In this document: one piece after another, positions 35,398 through 44,490 of the stretch
Layout: the number at the start of each line of letters is the position of its first letter
Position numbering within the stretch: the stretch's first letter is position 1
Assembly (NCBI GenBank): GCA_040007095.1
Contig: JBDTVS010000036.1
Span: 1-48,845, forward strand
Direction: 5' to 3'
DNA length: 48,845 bases
DNA from: JBDTVS01 sp040007095
GTDB taxonomy: Bacteria; Acidobacteriota; Vicinamibacteria; Vicinamibacterales; CAVVIG01
The notes under the pieces: model-generated
What the model was told of the DNA's origin: nothing
Database searches by the model: none
What the model saw: the letters and a program-made list of their open reading frames with translations, nothing else
Translations under genes and position numbers: made by a program

Positions 35398-38300
35398 CTA
35401 GCTCGCCTCTTCGCTGACGTTGACGGCATCGGGCGTGCGCTTGACGTTGAGGATGATGAACTCGGCCGGCGCCACCAGTGCAATCCCGATCTCGGCCACG
35501 ACCTGCCCGAGGCGACTCGCCTCTTCCGGATTGTTCTCGTCGTCGCACTTGATGAAGAAGGCGTCGTCGTCCGCAGCGGTTGCACCGCCCGCCACCAGCG
35601 TCTGCAGGACACTCTGGAGATTCGATTGAATACGCTGCCGGAGCGCCGGGCTGTTTGGCTCGAAGACCGTCCACAGCAGCCTGCGAGCGAGCGCTTTCTT
35701 GATGGCGATGAGCAAGCGGCGCACGTTGACGTAGCGCGCCGCCGGATCGCTGCTCAACGTGCGTGCGCCCCACACTTCCAGGGCCGGCCGCTCGAACTTG
35801 CGGATCGCGTTGACGCCCGCGGGGTTGAGCGCGTCCTGATCGCCGGGCTCGAGCAACACACTTCCGCGATCTGTCTGATGTTCCAAGTCGACCACGTCGT
35901 TGAGCGGAAAGTTGGCCGGTGCCCGGCCGGCGCCGCCCGCGGCGTCGGCGCGGGCGACCACGCCCGCGACAAAGCCGGAGGGTGGCACCACGCGCTGCGC
36001 GACTCCCACCGTGACGTTCAGCCACGGATAGTAGAGGGCGCCGAATTTCGACGTCAGTGGGTTGGCAAGCTGCTGCGGCAATCGGGCGGCGACCTCGGGG
36101 GTGGTGCCGGCCCGCGTGTCGAGCAGGGCCAGCCGGTCGCCGAGACGAGCCGCGTGATACAGCACCTGACGATGGGGCACCAGGTACAGCGCGTCGGGAC
36201 CGCTCGAATCGACGGCCGGAAACAGCGTTTGGCCGGCGAGATCCGAGACGGCGACGAGGTCGACCTCATCGACGGCTTCGAGTGAGGCCAGACCGCAACG
36301 CCGGCTAGCCTCCTGGCCGGGCGGGCGGAAGTACTCGCCGTCGGTGTCGTATCCCGTGTACCAGCGAAAGTCGATCTGTCCGGGGTCGAGGCCGCCGGTG
36401 AGCATCACCTCGCCGACCGGCGGTTTGACGACGACATCAGGGCCGTCGCCACAGATCAGCGTCGAGTCTTGATGCAGTCGCTGACGAAAGTATCTGGGAT
36501 TGGCCGGATCAGCGCTCAAGTTGCGATGCACTTCGCTCGGTTCCAGCGCGAGAGCGGATCGCGACCTCACAGTCACCAATGACCCCAGCGCATACACGCG
36601 ACGCAGTCCAATCCCGCCTGTCTCGACCGTCACGACGTTATCGGGACCGAGGCTGACGATCGGGTGCGTCTCGGATTCGTCAGTCGCCAGCACTGTCAGC
36701 GTGAGGTCGTCACCGACGCTTACGCCAACGATGTTGTCCACCACGATCTCGGCTGCGCCCGCCGCGGCTTCGAGCGCGGTGGTCGTAGTCACCGGCCCGG
36801 CTGGATCCTGAAACACGGTCAGCGTGAAACGATCGGCCACCGTCACCACCGATCCCAGCCCAAACTCGTTGGCCAACCCGCCGGCTGGTGGGCTGAGGAC
36901 CACGACATTGCCGGGGCCCACGCTCACAATCGGATGCGTTTCGGTCAGCAGCTTGTCGGTCAGGGTCAGTGCATCACCGACCGCGAGACCGAGGAGGTTC
37001 TCCACGACGATGCGCTCAACACCGGCGGCAGTCGGCAGTGCCGTCGACGTCGCGAATCGCTCGGCGCGCACACGCACCTGGTTGCCTCGGCTGCCCAGCG
37101 CGTTCGGCTGCTCCTCGGACGCGCGCGCCGCCACCGTCACCGTCGAGCCAGGTTCGTACGGATTGGCCAGTCCAACAACTCCCGTGTTCAGCACGACAAC
37201 GTTGTCTGGTCCGATGCTCAGAATCGGGTGCGTCTCGGTCAGGGGCTTGCCGCTCAGCGGTTTGTCGGTCACGGTCAGCGCATCACCAACCGCGAGGCCC
37301 GCGATGCTCTCCACGACGACGGAATCAACGCCCGCGATCGTCGCCAGCGTCGTCGACGTCCTGAAGGGCTGGGTCTCCAGCGTCACCACGGCGCCGAGGC
37401 GATACGAATTGACCAGACCGCCGGCTCCCGTCTTGAGGACGACCACGCGGTTGGGTCCGATGCTCACAATCGGATACGTCTCCGTGAGCGCCGCGTCGTT
37501 GAGTGTGAGGGAATCGCCAGCCGACAGCCCGGCGACGTTCTCGATCACGACGCGATCGGCGCCGGCGACCGTGGCCACCGTCGTCGAGGTTCTAAAGGGC
37601 TGGGCGCCCTGGGCGACAACTCGAATCGAGTCGCCGCCATCGTTGTCTCTGAATCTGGCCGCACTCGAGCGGAACCCGTCGCCACCCTGAGACAGTCGGT
37701 TCGGATCCACGGCCGGAGATGCGGGTCGAAGCCGCGGCACCGGCCGGAACCGCGATTGCGCGGTCGCCGGGTCCACGATGTGCTTCACCCGAACCATGAC
37801 GGAATAGCCGCGGGCTTGCCGTTCCACGTAGGACAGCGACTCGTCCGGCGCGTTGACGACCGTGACGACATAGCGAAGGTTCGTTGGCGCCATCGACAGG
37901 TTGTCGAACACCTCGGTTCGCTCGTCTAGACGAACCAGCAGCTTGAAACCTTGACCGAGCACGGCGGTGTTCCTCGGCAGATTGACGTCGAGGGGGTGCT
38001 CGAGCGTGACCGTGCCGTCGGCGTTGACGGACTCGACCGTTGCCAGGCGGCCGCCGAAAATATCGCCCGGAGGCGCCAATCGGATCTTCATCCTGGCGTC
38101 GAGGTCGAACGGCTCGGCAACCGTGATGATGGTCGAACCGGGCGCAGCAGACCCCGTCAGGGTGGTCAGCCGCATGTGCTGCTGGGAAGACGGATACACC
38201 TCGAAGGACAGCCCATTGCCCCAGCCTCCTTCGTTGATGGCGTCGATCCGCAGGGTTTCGTCGCCGTTGACGTCGAGGATCTTGTGGTCGCTGCTCGACG

Positions 38301-38622
38301 CACTCTTCAGCAGGGCCATGCGAGGGCAGCGGCCGGCCACGTTCTGGCTGGAATAGTCTGTGAGGTCGGCCACGCGGACGACGAAACACCGGCTGCCACC
38401 ATTGCGGAAGAAGCCGAACACCTCATGTGGCAGGAAGCCGTAATGCACGAAGTTCCCGAACACGGTGAGGTACTCATCCCAGCTCCGAATGGGCTCGGGC
38501 TGGTGCAGCGGTCCCCGCTCGGCGATGCCGACCAAGCCCGCGATCGCGCTGAGCGGCAGTACCGGTTCCGACGGCAGGCCCTTCAAATACAGGCCGGGCG
38601 CGCCGCGCACGAGTTGACCCAT
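35398..38622 (-). CDS. tail sheath protein, giant form with repeat insertion
   Basis: A 1074-residue contractile sheath subunit. The N-terminal part is conserved (GAPGLYLKGLP, GLVGIAERGP, FRNGGSRCFVVRVADL), and so is the C-terminal part (SKFGALYYPWLNV, VNAIRKFERPALEVWGARTL, YVNVRRLLIAIKKAL, TVFEPNSPALRQRIQSNL, APAEFIILNV). Normal sheaths are about 350-700 residues; the excess is a middle insertion (about 150-700) that includes four tandem beta-rich repeats at 342-418, 418-497, 522-598 and 611-688. The insertion would project outward. It is the third sheath gene of the locus and lies after the DUF6760-like gene. Confidence 0.9.
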   Translation of the reverse strand: MGQLVRGAPGLYLKGLPSEPVLPLSAIAGLVGIAERGPLHQPEPIRSWDEYLTVFGNFVHYGFLPHEVFGFFRNGGSRCFVVRVADLTDYSSQNVAGRCPRMALLKSASSSDHKILDVNGDETLRIDAINEGGWGNGLSFEVYPSSQQHMRLTTLTGSAAPGSTIITVAEPFDLDARMKIRLAPPGDIFGGRLATVESVNADGTVTLEHPLDVNLPRNTAVLGQGFKLLVRLDERTEVFDNLSMAPTNLRYVVTVVNAPDESLSYVERQARGYSVMVRVKHIVDPATAQSRFRPVPRLRPASPAVDPNRLSQGGDGFRSSAARFRDNDGGDSIRVVAQGAQPFRTSTTVATVAGADRVVIENVAGLSAGDSLTLNDAALTETYPIVSIGPNRVVVLKTGAGGLVNSYRLGAVVTLETQPFRTSTTLATIAGVDSVVVESIAGLAVGDALTVTDKPLSGKPLTETHPILSIGPDNVVVLNTGVVGLANPYEPGSTVTVAARASEEQPNALGSRGNQVRVRAERFATSTALPTAAGVERIVVENLLGLAVGDALTLTDKLLTETHPIVSVGPGNVVVLSPPAGGLANEFGLGSVVTVADRFTLTVFQDPAGPVTTTTALEAAAGAAEIVVDNIVGVSVGDDLTLTVLATDESETHPIVSLGPDNVVTVETGGIGLRRVYALGSLVTVRSRSALALEPSEVHRNLSADPANPRYFRQRLHQDSTLICGDGPDVVVKPPVGEVMLTGGLDPGQIDFRWYTGYDTDGEYFRPPGQEASRRCGLASLEAVDEVDLVAVSDLAGQTLFPAVDSSGPDALYLVPHRQVLYHAARLGDRLALLDTRAGTTPEVAARLPQQLANPLTSKFGALYYPWLNVTVGVAQRVVPPSGFVAGVVARADAAGGAGRAPANFPLNDVVDLEHQTDRGSVLLEPGDQDALNPAGVNAIRKFERPALEVWGARTLSSDPAARYVNVRRLLIAIKKALARRLLWTVFEPNSPALRQRIQSNLQSVLQTLVAGGATAADDDAFFIKCDDENNPEEASRLGQVVAEIGIALVAPAEFIILNVKRTPDAVNVSEEAS
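36559..37599 (-). repeat. four tandem coding repeats within the large sheath
   Basis: The repeat unit reads (F/T)(R/A)TST..ATxAGVDRVVVEN(I/L)AGL then VGDALTLTD..LTETHPIVS(I/V)GP(D/G)NVVVL.TG..GLxNxY.LGSVVTV. Units are 75-105 residues apart. Units 2 and 3 carry extra inserted residues. The similarity suggests recent duplication. Confidence 0.8.
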
Positions 38623-38628
38623 GTCGAT

Positions 38629-38775
38629 CTAGTCCTCACCTGCGGCCGCCCGGTTCAGGCGGCTGATCTGTGCCATCCACTCTCGACGTTCCGGGTGCGG
38701 CATCGTATAAATCTCGTCGCGCGACCAGTGGAAGTGATAGGCCACGAAGGCTACCTCTCGGAGGATCTGCTCCAC
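38629..38775 (-). CDS. DUF6760-like small eCIS protein
   Basis: A 48-residue protein, easily missed. From GTG 38775 it reads MEQILREVAFVAYHFHWS then RDEIYTMPHPERREWMAQIS and stops at 38629. The core AYHFHWSxDE followed by H.ERR.W...I matches the DUF6760 pattern found beside tube and sheath genes in eCIS and phage-like tail loci. It lies between the tail-assembly gene (8 bp gap) and the large sheath (6 bp gap). Its role is unknown; it is perhaps a T4 gpG/GT-like assembly factor. The start is uncertain because the frame continues a few codons upstream without ATG. Confidence 0.75.
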   Translation of the reverse strand: MEQILREVAFVAYHFHWSRDEIYTMPHPERREWMAQISRLNRAAAGED

Positions 38776-38783
38776 GGGGTAGC

Positions 38784-39152
38784 CTAGGATTCCCCCACCG
38801 GTTCGAGCTCCATCTCGAACTTCTCGTCGCAGTGCGGACAGACGACAGCATGCTTGCTGGAACCGTTGCCGTTGACCCGGTTGTAGAGGCCCTGCAGGAA
38901 GGCGAGGTCCGCGGCAAACAACTTCTCGATGACGCCGGGATTGACCTCGCGGAGATCGCCGAGGCGCGTAATCACCCGCGAGAGCAGGATGACCACCAGG
39001 TACGCGTCGTTGCGGCGGACGCGCGGGTCCTCGAGCGGCAGAATCTCGTCGCGCGCGTTGGCCAGCCGCATGACCCCCTGCCGGTGCAGGTTGCCATCGC
39101 CGTCGACATAGCCTTTCGGCAGGGTGAATTCGTACTCGGTTTGCAGGGTCAT
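38784..39152 (-). CDS. phage tail assembly protein (T4 gp41-like family) with CxxC
   Basis: A 122-residue protein: EYEFTLPKGYVDGDGNLHRQ, GVMRLANARDEI and RVRRNDAYLVVILLSRVITR, the usual signature of the small tail assembly protein next to tube genes. The C-terminus carries VVCPHCDEKFEME, half of a zinc-ribbon knuckle that could dimerise to bind zinc. The ATG overlaps the tube stop (ATGA). It is probably an assembly chaperone and not a structural subunit. Confidence 0.8.
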   Translation of the reverse strand: MTLQTEYEFTLPKGYVDGDGNLHRQGVMRLANARDEILPLEDPRVRRNDAYLVVILLSRVITRLGDLREVNPGVIEKLFAADLAFLQGLYNRVNGNGSSKHAVVCPHCDEKFEMELEPVGES

Positions 39153-39595
39153 CCGATGGTTACCCCTTCATGGCAGAGCTCCAATTGCTCGATCGCCACC
39201 TCGTTGGCGGCCGCCTTGAAATCCGGGCCCGTCCATTTCGAAGGCCACGCGTTCTTGAGGTTGAAACGAACCTGCTCCTGGCGCTTCTCGTCGAGCAGCA
39301 GGATCGAGATGTTGCGCCTCGGCTCGCGGGCCGCGTCGTCGGAAGGCTCGCTGACCATGCGACGCCAGTCGAACATCTGCCGGCCCGTGGCGACGCCACG
39401 CTTCAGCGTGACGTTGCCGAACTTGGCCAAGCCGGTGAGCTTGCGTACGGTGGTATCGTCTCGGCCTTCCCGATACTCGACGACGTTGGTCTCCGAGTTG
39501 AGGCCGGTGCATTCGCTGAAGCCGGCCTGGATCAACCCGCCGCTTTCGACCAGGAAGTTGAAGCTCGCAAAGGGATCGGTCTCGCGATGAGCCAT
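39149..39595 (-). CDS. inner tube protein, main copy
   Basis: A 148-residue T4 gp19-like tube protein with FASFNFLVESGGLIQAGFSE, CTGLNSETNVVEYREGRD and WPSKWTGPDFKAAANEVAIE. It polymerises into the hollow tube inside the sheath, through which cargo is carried. AAGGAG lies eight bases upstream of the ATG. It follows two sheath genes and precedes the tail-assembly gene, the same order as in other eCIS loci. Confidence 0.92.
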   Translation of the reverse strand: MAHRETDPFASFNFLVESGGLIQAGFSECTGLNSETNVVEYREGRDDTTVRKLTGLAKFGNVTLKRGVATGRQMFDWRRMVSEPSDDAAREPRRNISILLLDEKRQEQVRFNLKNAWPSKWTGPDFKAAANEVAIEQLELCHEGVTIG

Positions 39596-39610
39596 GGCTG
39601 CTGCTCCTTG

Positions 39611-41176
39611 TCATGCGGTGCTCGAGGCGCCGCCCTCGTGTTGCTGGATTCGGAAGATCACGAACTCGGCCGGTTTGGACGGCGCGACGCCGATCTCGGT
39701 GATGACCCGGCCGAGTTGGATGGACTCAAGTGGATTCGTTTCCGCGTCGCACTTGACGTAGAAGGCCTGATCCGGCGTGTCGCCGACCAGGGCTCCGGCC
39801 GACCACTGCAAGAACAGGAACGCCGCGACGTTGCGCTCGATGCTCTTCCACAGCGTCGGATCGTTCGGTTCGAAGACGACCCAGTTCGTGGCCTGCAGGA
39901 TCGACTGACGGAGGAAGATGAACAGGCGGCGCACGTTGAGATAGCGCCACTCCGGATCGCTGCTCACGGTGCGTGCGCCCCAGATGACAGGGCCGGTGCC
40001 GGGAAACGTCCTGATCAGATTGATGCCCTTGGGATTGAGCTTCTCCTGATCGGCATTCACGAAGTTGAACTGCAGCCCGAGGACCGTGCTGAGCCGGCCG
40101 TCAAGGACGCCGGCCGGCGCCTTGTGCACGCCGCGAGCGGTGTCGGTTCCGGCGTAGCGGCCGGCGACGGCGCCCGAAGGAGGAATCGAGATCTTGCCGC
40201 CGTTTCGCGGATCGAGAACCTCAAGCCACGGCGCGTAGAGCGCGCCGTACTTCGAGCTGATCGCATTGCCGCCGCCGAATTGGCCGTCCGCACTCTTGAA
40301 GTCCAACACCTCGTCGGCAAGAGCGATGGTCTGCTGGCAGTCCGCGATGTAGAAGCAGTCCTGCCGGGTGTCGCAGTACCCCATCCCGCGCACGTGGACC
40401 GTACGGGCGATCGCATCGGGAATGGCAAGGATGTTGACCTCGTCGATCTTGTTGAACGCGTTGAGCCCGTTGGCCAGCGTCGCCGTGCCGATGTAGTCGT
40501 CGTCGCCCAGGCTTGCCAGGCCGTCGGCGCCGCTTTGCAGTAGGTCGGTGGCCCCGGCGGCAGTCGGTGCGGGCCGCCGATCCGCCACATTGGCGATGCC
40601 CGAGGCCGTCGCCAGATCCTTGACCGTGATTCGATCAGACTGACCGTTGATCCGCTCCTCGACATGACAGGGCACCTTCAGATCCGTCGTGACGACGTCT
40701 GGATCCATCGTCAGGCGCTCGAAGGATTCCACGAGGACACCCGCCTCGAAGACCTTCAGCGTGAACAGTGCCGCATCCGGCTGCTCGATCCGGATGGAGA
40801 TCTCATTCCCCCAGGCGCCCGGCGAGGTCGCGTCGACCTGAAGTACCTTGATCGGACCGGCGCCGCCATTCGTGTACGTGCGCGTCGCCACGACGGCGGC
40901 CGGCACATTCCCGTTGTAGTGGCACGTGCGAACCACGTAGCAACTGCGACCGCCTTCATCGAAGAAGGCCTTCACCGCGAAGGGCAGAAATCTGCTGAAG
41001 AACCCACCGAACCGCTTGAGGTACTCGCCGAAGTTGTTGATTGGTATCGCGACGCCGATCGGCCCTTTGACGGCGTGACCGACGAAGCCGGCGGTTGACG
41101 TGCCGACGCCTTGAATCGGTTTGACGCCCGACGAGAGCTCTTCGAAGTGGACGGCGGGTGAAAGATATTCTGGCAT
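39611..41176 (-). CDS. tail sheath protein, 521-residue form
   Basis: A sheath subunit of typical size. It begins MPEYLSPAVHFEELSSGVKP and has GVGTSTAGFVGHAVKGP, FFDEGGRSCYVVRTCHYNGN, SKYGALYAPWLEVLDPRNGG, then VIWGARTVSSDPEWRYLNVR and WVVFEPNDPTLWKSIERNV with a closing PAEFVIFRIQQ. ATG 41176 is chosen because GAGGAC precedes it and the sheath signature starts there; the open frame upstream is antisense-like noise. This is probably the main sheath or one of the two trunk sheaths (compare Afp2/Afp3). Confidence 0.92.
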   Translation of the reverse strand: MPEYLSPAVHFEELSSGVKPIQGVGTSTAGFVGHAVKGPIGVAIPINNFGEYLKRFGGFFSRFLPFAVKAFFDEGGRSCYVVRTCHYNGNVPAAVVATRTYTNGGAGPIKVLQVDATSPGAWGNEISIRIEQPDAALFTLKVFEAGVLVESFERLTMDPDVVTTDLKVPCHVEERINGQSDRITVKDLATASGIANVADRRPAPTAAGATDLLQSGADGLASLGDDDYIGTATLANGLNAFNKIDEVNILAIPDAIARTVHVRGMGYCDTRQDCFYIADCQQTIALADEVLDFKSADGQFGGGNAISSKYGALYAPWLEVLDPRNGGKISIPPSGAVAGRYAGTDTARGVHKAPAGVLDGRLSTVLGLQFNFVNADQEKLNPKGINLIRTFPGTGPVIWGARTVSSDPEWRYLNVRRLFIFLRQSILQATNWVVFEPNDPTLWKSIERNVAAFLFLQWSAGALVGDTPDQAFYVKCDAETNPLESIQLGRVITEIGVAPSKPAEFVIFRIQQHEGGASSTA

Positions 41177-41196
41177 TCGATGTCCTCGGGCCGGCT

Positions 41197-43251
41197 TCAG
41201 CCAGCGGTCTGTCCGGCCTTCTGCCTGATGCGGAAGATCACGAATTCTGCGGGCCGAGACGGCGCGACCCCGATGAGGGTGACGACCTGGCCGGCGTCGA
41301 CGACCTCCGGCGGATTGGTTTCGGCGTTGCAGTGGACGAAGAACGCCTCCTTCTCGCTGGCTCCGACGAGCTTGCCCTCCAGCCACTGGACGCGAAGGAA
41401 AGCGCTGATGTTGCGCTCGATGCTCTTCCAGAGCGTGGAGTCGTTGGGCTCGAAGGTCACCCACTGCGTGCCGTTCTCGATCGACTTCTCGAGAAAGTTG
41501 AACAGACGTCGAATGCTGACCTGCAGCCACTCGGGATCGGCCGAGATCGTCCGCGATCCCCACACGTGGAAGCCGTCGCGGAGCGAAAGGATGGCATTGA
41601 TCTGCACCGGATAGAGCCCGTCGTACTCGCCTTTGGTGACCTTGAGCTCGAGGCCCGTCGCGACGACGACTTTGCCGGTGTCGAGACCAGCCGGCGCCTT
41701 GTGCACGCCGCGCCTGGCGTCGGTCAGCGCATAGATGCCGGCCACCGCGCCGCAGGGCGGAACCAGCAGGGGTTGTCCGGTGAACGGATCACCGATCTTG
41801 ATCCACGGGTGGTAGATCGCGGCGTACTTCGAGCTCAGCTTGTTCCTGTACGTCTGGATCTCCGCCGTGTCATTTCCCGCCGGCCCCTCGAGGATCAGAA
41901 ACAGGTCGCCACGCCGGTCGCCATAGCCGATCGCGGCCTTGGTCACGGTCTCAGAGGCATTGGGAATCGCCAGGATGGCGGCGTCTCGCACCGGCGTCAA
42001 TGCGTTCAGCCCCGTCTTCAAGAGCTCGCTGCCTGTGAAATCCGCATCATTCAGGACCAGTACGCCGGCCCCGTTCACCAGCCCGTCATTGCCTCCCTGC
42101 AGCGCCTCGCTCGAGCTGTTCAAGAACGTGGCGTCACTGGAGCCGCTCTCGTCCTTCGCCACCACGAACTGCGATGCTCCGCTCGACGGGCCGAGGCGCG
42201 TATCGACGTGGTCGGCCAGATTAGTATTGACGAGCGACAGGTTCTCGTGCGTTTCCAGCACGAGTGTGTCTTGCCTGACCCGCAGCGTGAAGTCGCGCGA
42301 GTAGACGCGGCTCCCATTGACGGGGAACGCAGTCAGAGCCTGGCCCTTGAAGAAGGCGATGGTCAGAGCGGGCGATCCCGCCTGTACGCCCACACGCTCG
42401 ACGACGATGCGAGCTTCGCTGAGGGCGATCGTGATGGTATCGCCGGCGCGGAGCGGACTTCCATCGATCCTGGTCACCGGTGTGACGACGATCCCGTCAA
42501 CTGGATTGGGAACACCGGCCACGACCGGGACCGCCGCCCCTACGGAGGTCTTGCCGACGTACGCCATGCCAGGCCCGAACACGGTCAGGTTATTGGCGAT
42601 CGAGCCACCAAACAACGCGCCGCCAGTCTTCAACTTGTTGAGGCTATTGAATGTAATGGCGCCGGCGGCGGTGATCGAATCGATCGTGCCGATCACCTCT
42701 TCGACGATCCAGAGCAGCGAGCCTACCTGCACTTGGTCGTTCGAGGCGAGGGACATCTGGGTGGCCGTGGCACTGGCCGCGATGGCCGCGCCCAACCGGA
42801 CGGAGAATCCGCTCGAGGGAATCACATCCACCGTCAGCTCGCGTCCCCATTCTCCCGGGCTGATCGCCTGGACGCTTAAAGCCGGCGTCACCGCGTTTCC
42901 GTTAGGCGCGCTGCCGGCGAAGTCTTGGGAGGCGGCCGTGGCCTGAAGAGAGCTGGCGAGGTTCGGGTCGTTGTAGTGCGCGACCCGGACCACATAGCAG
43001 CGGCTGCCGCCCTGCTCGAAGAAGTGCCGCACCGCATATGCCAGGTAGTGCTTCGCCGTGCCGGTGACACGATACGGCCCGCCAAATGTCTTCTCGAACT
43101 GTGCGAAATTCGTGACGAGCGTTGCCTGGTTGACTGGACCCTTTCGAGCGACGCCGATGAAGGCGGCCGTCGAGGTGCCGACCGGTGTGATGGGCCGGCT
43201 GCCCGAAGAGATCTCTTCGACGAAGACACCCGGTGCACGATAGGTAGGCAC
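41197..43251 (-). CDS. tail sheath protein, 684-residue form
   Basis: A sheath subunit starting at GTG 43251 with AGGAGG seven bases upstream. It begins VPTYRAPGVFVEEISSG, followed by TSTAAFIGVARKGPV, FFEQGGSRCYVVRVAHYND and C-terminal VWGSRTISADPEWLQVSIRR and WVTFEPNDSTLWKSIERNIS. A beta-rich insertion (about residues 110-400) makes it longer than the 521-residue paralogue and gives extra surface domains. The upstream small gene ends one base before the start codon. It is the first structural gene of the operon. Confidence 0.92.
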   Translation of the reverse strand: MPTYRAPGVFVEEISSGSRPITPVGTSTAAFIGVARKGPVNQATLVTNFAQFEKTFGGPYRVTGTAKHYLAYAVRHFFEQGGSRCYVVRVAHYNDPNLASSLQATAASQDFAGSAPNGNAVTPALSVQAISPGEWGRELTVDVIPSSGFSVRLGAAIAASATATQMSLASNDQVQVGSLLWIVEEVIGTIDSITAAGAITFNSLNKLKTGGALFGGSIANNLTVFGPGMAYVGKTSVGAAVPVVAGVPNPVDGIVVTPVTRIDGSPLRAGDTITIALSEARIVVERVGVQAGSPALTIAFFKGQALTAFPVNGSRVYSRDFTLRVRQDTLVLETHENLSLVNTNLADHVDTRLGPSSGASQFVVAKDESGSSDATFLNSSSEALQGGNDGLVNGAGVLVLNDADFTGSELLKTGLNALTPVRDAAILAIPNASETVTKAAIGYGDRRGDLFLILEGPAGNDTAEIQTYRNKLSSKYAAIYHPWIKIGDPFTGQPLLVPPCGAVAGIYALTDARRGVHKAPAGLDTGKVVVATGLELKVTKGEYDGLYPVQINAILSLRDGFHVWGSRTISADPEWLQVSIRRLFNFLEKSIENGTQWVTFEPNDSTLWKSIERNISAFLRVQWLEGKLVGASEKEAFFVHCNAETNPPEVVDAGQVVTLIGVAPSRPAEFVIFRIRQKAGQTAG

Positions 43252-43252
43252 G

Positions 43253-43528
43253 TCAGACCTCCTCTGCTTTGCGGCCAGGAGCGGACTCGGAGGCGGCGAG
43301 CTCACTCACCTTCACCGCGCCGGTGGACACCAGGTGTGCCAGCTCGGGAGACGCGAGGCAACCGCGATCGATCTCCTGCGTCTCGAGTGGGCCAAGCCGG
43401 ACGCTGCCGCCCATGAAATGAAACAGGATCGGTTGGTTCCGGTACAGATTGGTCACGGCAATCTGATGCCCGGGCAGCGGCGCGGCTGTAGGTTCGGCAG
43501 CCGGCTCACGGTTCGTCGTCCTTGCCAT
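43253..43528 (-). CDS. small unknown eCIS protein upstream of the sheaths
   Basis: A 91-residue protein. The centre reads IAVTNLYRNQPILFHFMGGS then VRLGPLETQEID and SPELAHLVSTGAVKVSEL, a compact beta domain that recurs in small proteins encoded beside sheath genes. The ends are Ala/Pro/Glu-rich. The stop lies one base before the sheath GTG. Function unknown. Confidence 0.65.
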   Translation of the reverse strand: MARTTNREPAAEPTAAPLPGHQIAVTNLYRNQPILFHFMGGSVRLGPLETQEIDRGCLASPELAHLVSTGAVKVSELAASESAPGRKAEEV

Positions 43529-43566
43529 CGTTCACCTCGACCCGTTCGCTCGTCGGCTCCCTCGCG

Positions 43567-44478
43567 CTAGAGCCTGGTCAGCGAGACCTTCTGAACGTTG
43601 CGCGCATTGGCCGTCACGTTCATCGTGACGGCCGCTGGCTGGTACTGCGCTTTCGACACGTCGATCGCAAGGCTCGTGAGTGCTTTCTCGCCAGAGAAAT
43701 AGAACACGGCGTCCCCACGATCGTTGGAGCTCGCAGCCCGGTCCTCGTCGTCGAGGACGACAGACACCACCGCGGTGCCGCCGAGGGCGAATCGACTGAG
43801 TGGCAAGCCACCGACGGTCGCGCCAATCGGTCCGGCGCCGTTGATCTTGCTGATCGCGAGCGTGGCGCCCGCGAGCGCTGGCTCCGCCGGATCGTTCTCG
43901 ACCACGTGCACCACGACAACAGTGACATCGCTCGGAAACGCGTAGGTTGGGCCGGGACGGAGCAGGAGATTGGGACTGCGAACGATACGAAGCAGTTGTC
44001 CGGCAACGAGCCCGGCGACAGTGCTGAGCACCGCGGAGTTGACGTTTCTTCCTTCGAGCGGTTCCGCCAGCGTTGCGGTGAAGCCGCCCTGGCCAATCAC
44101 AGAGGCGCCAGCCTCGACCGTCGGCACGAACGCCAGCGGCTCGAAGCTGATTCGATTCTGAGGGGTTGGCGCGCCGCCGAGGACGACATACAGCTCGTCC
44201 TCCCCTGCGAACGTGACCGGCACCGGCGCCGCCGCAGTCAACGCCTTGGCGACGGTGCGCGTCTGGTAGGCCGGACCGCCGATCTGGATCTGATAGTCGG
44301 TTGCCGATGGCTGCAGATCGACGACGGCGAAGTGGCCGTCTCCCTTCAGCAACGTTGAACGATGATCGCCGGCAACGGTCACGGTCATGTCTCCGGGCCG
44401 CAGCGGGCGGCGCGTCAAGTCGTCGGCGAGCCGGCCGAAGAAGGCCAGGCGACGGACAGAGCGCTCAGCAACAACCAT
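43567..44478 (-). CDS. unknown eCIS accessory protein with carboxypeptidase-regulatory-like N-terminus
   Basis: A 303-residue beta-rich protein. The opening RRLAFFGRLADDLTRRPLRP then VTVAGDHRSTLLKGDGHFAV and YQIQIGGPAYQTRTVA suggests a small Ig-like/carboxypeptidase-regulatory domain, as seen in proteins at the head of many eCIS operons. The remainder contains several beta strands (VTVVVVHVV, TAVVSVVLDDE). AAGGA lies eight bases before the ATG. No signal peptide. Its role in the particle is unknown. Confidence 0.6.
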   Translation of the reverse strand: MVVAERSVRRLAFFGRLADDLTRRPLRPGDMTVTVAGDHRSTLLKGDGHFAVVDLQPSATDYQIQIGGPAYQTRTVAKALTAAAPVPVTFAGEDELYVVLGGAPTPQNRISFEPLAFVPTVEAGASVIGQGGFTATLAEPLEGRNVNSAVLSTVAGLVAGQLLRIVRSPNLLLRPGPTYAFPSDVTVVVVHVVENDPAEPALAGATLAISKINGAGPIGATVGGLPLSRFALGGTAVVSVVLDDEDRAASSNDRGDAVFYFSGEKALTSLAIDVSKAQYQPAAVTMNVTANARNVQKVSLTRL

Positions 44479-44490
44479 TCTCGATCCTTG

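Noticed and set aside
36559..37599. CRISPR array or satellite repeat
   Set aside because: The repeats are in frame, 230-310 bp long and only similar at protein level; there is no short-repeat/spacer pattern here or elsewhere in the window.
41177..41563. N-terminal extension of the 521-residue sheath
   Set aside because: The extra residues have no sheath features and overlap the preceding sheath gene's conserved end; a ribosome-binding site supports ATG 41176.
41158..42879. A 573-codon plus-strand open frame antisense to the sheath genes
   Set aside because: Composition is that of a shadow frame (Arg/Asp/Leu-rich), with no motifs; the opposite strand encodes unmistakable sheath proteins.
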